From the NCBI RefSeq assembly GCF_014534655.1, contig NZ_JACVVD010000002.1, positions 496,001 through 560,000 on the forward strand: a stretch of 64,000 nt of DNA. Reading direction: 5' to 3'. The notes under the pieces were generated by a model, which had not been told where the DNA came from, did no database searches, and saw nothing but the letters and a program-made list of their open reading frames with translations. The translations under genes were made by a program, and so were the position numbers. This stretch comes from Paenibacillus sedimenti. Lineage in GTDB: Bacteria > Bacillota > Bacilli > Paenibacillales > NBRC-103111. Positions 62,184-64,000 of this stretch are shown piece after piece (positions within the stretch are counted from its first letter, which is position 1; each line of letters begins with the position of its first letter).

Positions 62184-64000
62184 TTGAAAAAATGGCTTCC
62201 CGCTTTGCTCATCGCCGTACTGTTGGTCACTTTTTTTCCGCGAACCGCGATAACCGGTACATCCGCATCGAATGAGAATGAGCTGGCTGTAAATATCTCC
62301 CTTTTCGGCGAGCCGATGAAAGTAGAACGTCCCCCCATCCTCGTCGACGGAGTCACCCTAGTTCCTCTTCGCAGTATCGCTGAAGCGCTTGGCGCCGAAC
62401 TAAAATGGCATCCGGATCAAACGATCGAGATGAAGCAAGGCACAACACGAGTTCAGCTCGCGATTGGTTCGCTGTCCGCCCAGAAGAACGGCCAGCTTTT
62501 CACCCTGGAAACGGCCCCGCGTCTCGTCGGCAGCTACACCATGGTACCGGCCCGATTTATCAGCGAATCATTCGACATGCTCGTAACATGGGATCGTGCA
62601 ACCTACACCGTGAACATCAACCACCTGCAGGCGCTCCCGACGGTCGGCTCGTTGGACAATCTTCGCGCGCTGCTTGAAAAAGCGCAGGGTACACAAAGTG
62701 CCATATATGCATTTGCGACTAAAGCCGACAGAGCAATATCGGTTCAAGAAGAAGTAACGAATAAAAGTGCAGCGCCAAGCGCGTCTGGCGCAGCCGCGCA
62801 ATCCGAAGCGAAAGCCACGGCGGACTATTCCTCTACCAATACGCAAGTGGCCGGAGTAGACGAAGCCGATATCGTCAAGACCGACGGCACGTACATTTAC
62901 CATGTAAACCGAGAGCAGCAAAATGTGCTCATTTCCAAGGCGTATCCGTCTACCGAAATGAAGCTCGTCAGCACGCTGGATTACAAAGATTTTAACCCGA
63001 ACGAACTGTACGTTGATGATAAGCATTTGATCGTAATCGGTAATGCAAACCAACGCTACGATCATCTGCCGGCTCCTTCTGTATCGTCTTCAACTGCAGC
63101 TGAACCTAATACTGCCTTAGAGAAGAAAAGGATGATTTATCCCGTCTACTCCCGCCAAACGGTCAAAGCTTACATGTACGACATCGCCGACAAAGCGAAC
63201 CCGAAGCTGGTCCGTGATCTGGAACTCGACGGCTCTTACGTCTCATCGCGTAAAATCGGCTCCTCATTGTACTTGATTGCGAACCAATACGTCGACATGT
63301 ACCATCTTATGAAGCAGAACGATTTGGAATCGGCACCGGTCGATCAAGGCCAACAAGGACAAGGTGCAAATCCGAACGTTCCGTTTTACAAAGATTCCGC
63401 AATATCACAGGACTTCCAAACGATCGATTACAAAAATATTTACTATTTCCCTGATTCCGTTGCAAGCAATTACATGCTGGTCGCCGGGCTTGATTTAAAC
63501 AAGATCGAGCAAGGCATGAATGTCTCTGCCTATCTCGGCTCCGGACATAATGTGTATGCTTCCAACCAAAACTTGTTCGTAGCTGTCACTAAATATGCGC
63601 CTGTTCAAAGGGAGCCATTGACGGATAAAGATGGAAGCGCCCCGGCCGATCGTAAGCTTATTTATCCGACATATGAGCCGAACACGTCGGTGTTTAAATT
63701 TAAGCTCGATCAGGGCGCCGCCAAATATGTCGCACAAGGCGAAGTGCCCGGAACGGTGTTAAATCAATTCTCGATGGATGAGAATGACGGACATTTACGG
63801 ATTGCCACGACCAGGGGCAATATGTGGGCAACCGGCGAAAAAGATATATCCAAGAATAACGTCTACATCCTTAACGAGGCGATGCAGCAGACCGGCAAAT
63901 TGGAAGACATCGCCCCGGGAGAGCGTATTTACTCGGCACGCTTCATGGGCAGCCGCGCGTACATGGTCACTTTCAAAAACGTCGATCCGCTATTCGTACT
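62184..64000 (+). CDS. Secreted beta-propeller protein with copper-amine-oxidase-N-type domain (3' truncated)
   Basis: A frame with no stop runs from TTG 62184 off the window (605 codons). TTAAGGAGGAA lies 8 bases before the TTG. It opens with a signal peptide (KKWLPALLIAVLLVTFFP), followed by a domain like the copper amine oxidase N-terminal repeat found in many Paenibacillus secreted proteins (ILVDGVTLVPLRSIAEALGAEL, TMVPARFISESFDMLVTW; about 35-150). From about 215 comes a beta-propeller domain of PF09826 type (TNTQVAGVDEADIVKTDGTYIYHV, VKAYMYDIADKANPKLVRDLEL). It should be exported and bind a wall or other polymer; activity unknown. Confidence 0.85.
   Translation, partial: MKKWLPALLIAVLLVTFFPRTAITGTSASNENELAVNISLFGEPMKVERPPILVDGVTLVPLRSIAEALGAELKWHPDQTIEMKQGTTRVQLAIGSLSAQKNGQLFTLETAPRLVGSYTMVPARFISESFDMLVTWDRATYTVNINHLQALPTVGSLDNLRALLEKAQGTQSAIYAFATKADRAISVQEEVTNKSAAPSASGAAAQSEAKATADYSSTNTQVAGVDEADIVKTDGTYIYHVNREQQNVLISKAYPSTEMKLVSTLDYKDFNPNELYVDDKHLIVIGNANQRYDHLPAPSVSSSTAAEPNTALEKKRMIYPVYSRQTVKAYMYDIADKANPKLVRDLELDGSYVSSRKIGSSLYLIANQYVDMYHLMKQNDLESAPVDQGQQGQGANPNVPFYKDSAISQDFQTIDYKNIYYFPDSVASNYMLVAGLDLNKIEQGMNVSAYLGSGHNVYASNQNLFVAVTKYAPVQREPLTDKDGSAPADRKLIYPTYEPNTSVFKFKLDQGAAKYVAQGEVPGTVLNQFSMDENDGHLRIATTRGNMWATGEKDISKNNVYILNEAMQQTGKLEDIAPGERIYSARFMGSRAYMVTFKNVDPLFV

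Overview
The window looks like chromosomal DNA of a Paenibacillus-type Firmicute (Bacillales). The signs are an infC-rpmI-rplT operon behind an L20-type leader with an AUU start for infC, a T-box before ilvBNC-leuA, a tandem glycine riboswitch before gcvT-gcvPA-gcvPB (GcvP split in two), a SigI/RsgI pair, strong GGAGG ribosome binding sites, many GTG/TTG starts and a base composition near 50% GC. No rRNA, tRNA, transposase, phage gene or CRISPR array was seen. The species is an inference.

Layout: 1-607 is the tail of a processive glycosyltransferase. 661-2108 is the translation operon infC-rpmI-rplT. 2560-12110 is branched-chain amino acid synthesis (promoter, T-box, ilvB, ilvN, ilvC, leuA, an aminotransferase, a VanW pair, leuB), with large hairpins between ilvN/ilvC and ilvC/leuA. 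12154-13341 carries a YkuU-like peroxiredoxin and a GcvH-like protein that lacks the lipoyl lysine. 13584-25653, all on the minus strand, is the most striking part: a GH15 glucoamylase-like enzyme, two paralogous GH57-GT4 fusion proteins, a DUF4912 gene directly before each fusion, a nucleotidyltransferase fused to a degenerate phosphomannomutase domain, and a small protein. Together they look like a compact alpha-glucan (glycogen-like) synthesis and turnover locus.

25815-40710 is a mixture: a repeat-preceded zinc-motif protein, a divergent EamA transporter/MocR regulator pair, a LytTR regulator beside a sensor-like membrane protein with no kinase, an XRE regulator, sigI-rsgI with a SigI-type promoter, a group of intergenic palindromes, an aldo/keto reductase, pepA, an MFS transporter, a Gfo/Idh/MocA oxidoreductase and a WYL regulator. 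40780-42716 is an AT-rich island of small membrane proteins of unknown function. 43425-44214 holds two truncated genes (MFS and PadR).

44215-49758 is glycine cleavage: gcvT-gcvPA-gcvPB on the minus strand under a glycine riboswitch, and gcvH on the plus strand with a sulfite-oxidase-like gene. A 14-codon remnant of a second copy of that oxidase lies at 51271-51312, beyond an RCC1-repeat secreted protein. 51470-54789 is a LysR regulator and metE with no S-box before it. The rest holds an AraC/GyrI-like regulator, a DUF1761 membrane protein, a lipoprotein, an MDR oxidoreductase, a FAD oxidoreductase divergent from a LacI regulator, a PhnB-like protein and the 5' part of a secreted beta-propeller protein that runs off the end.
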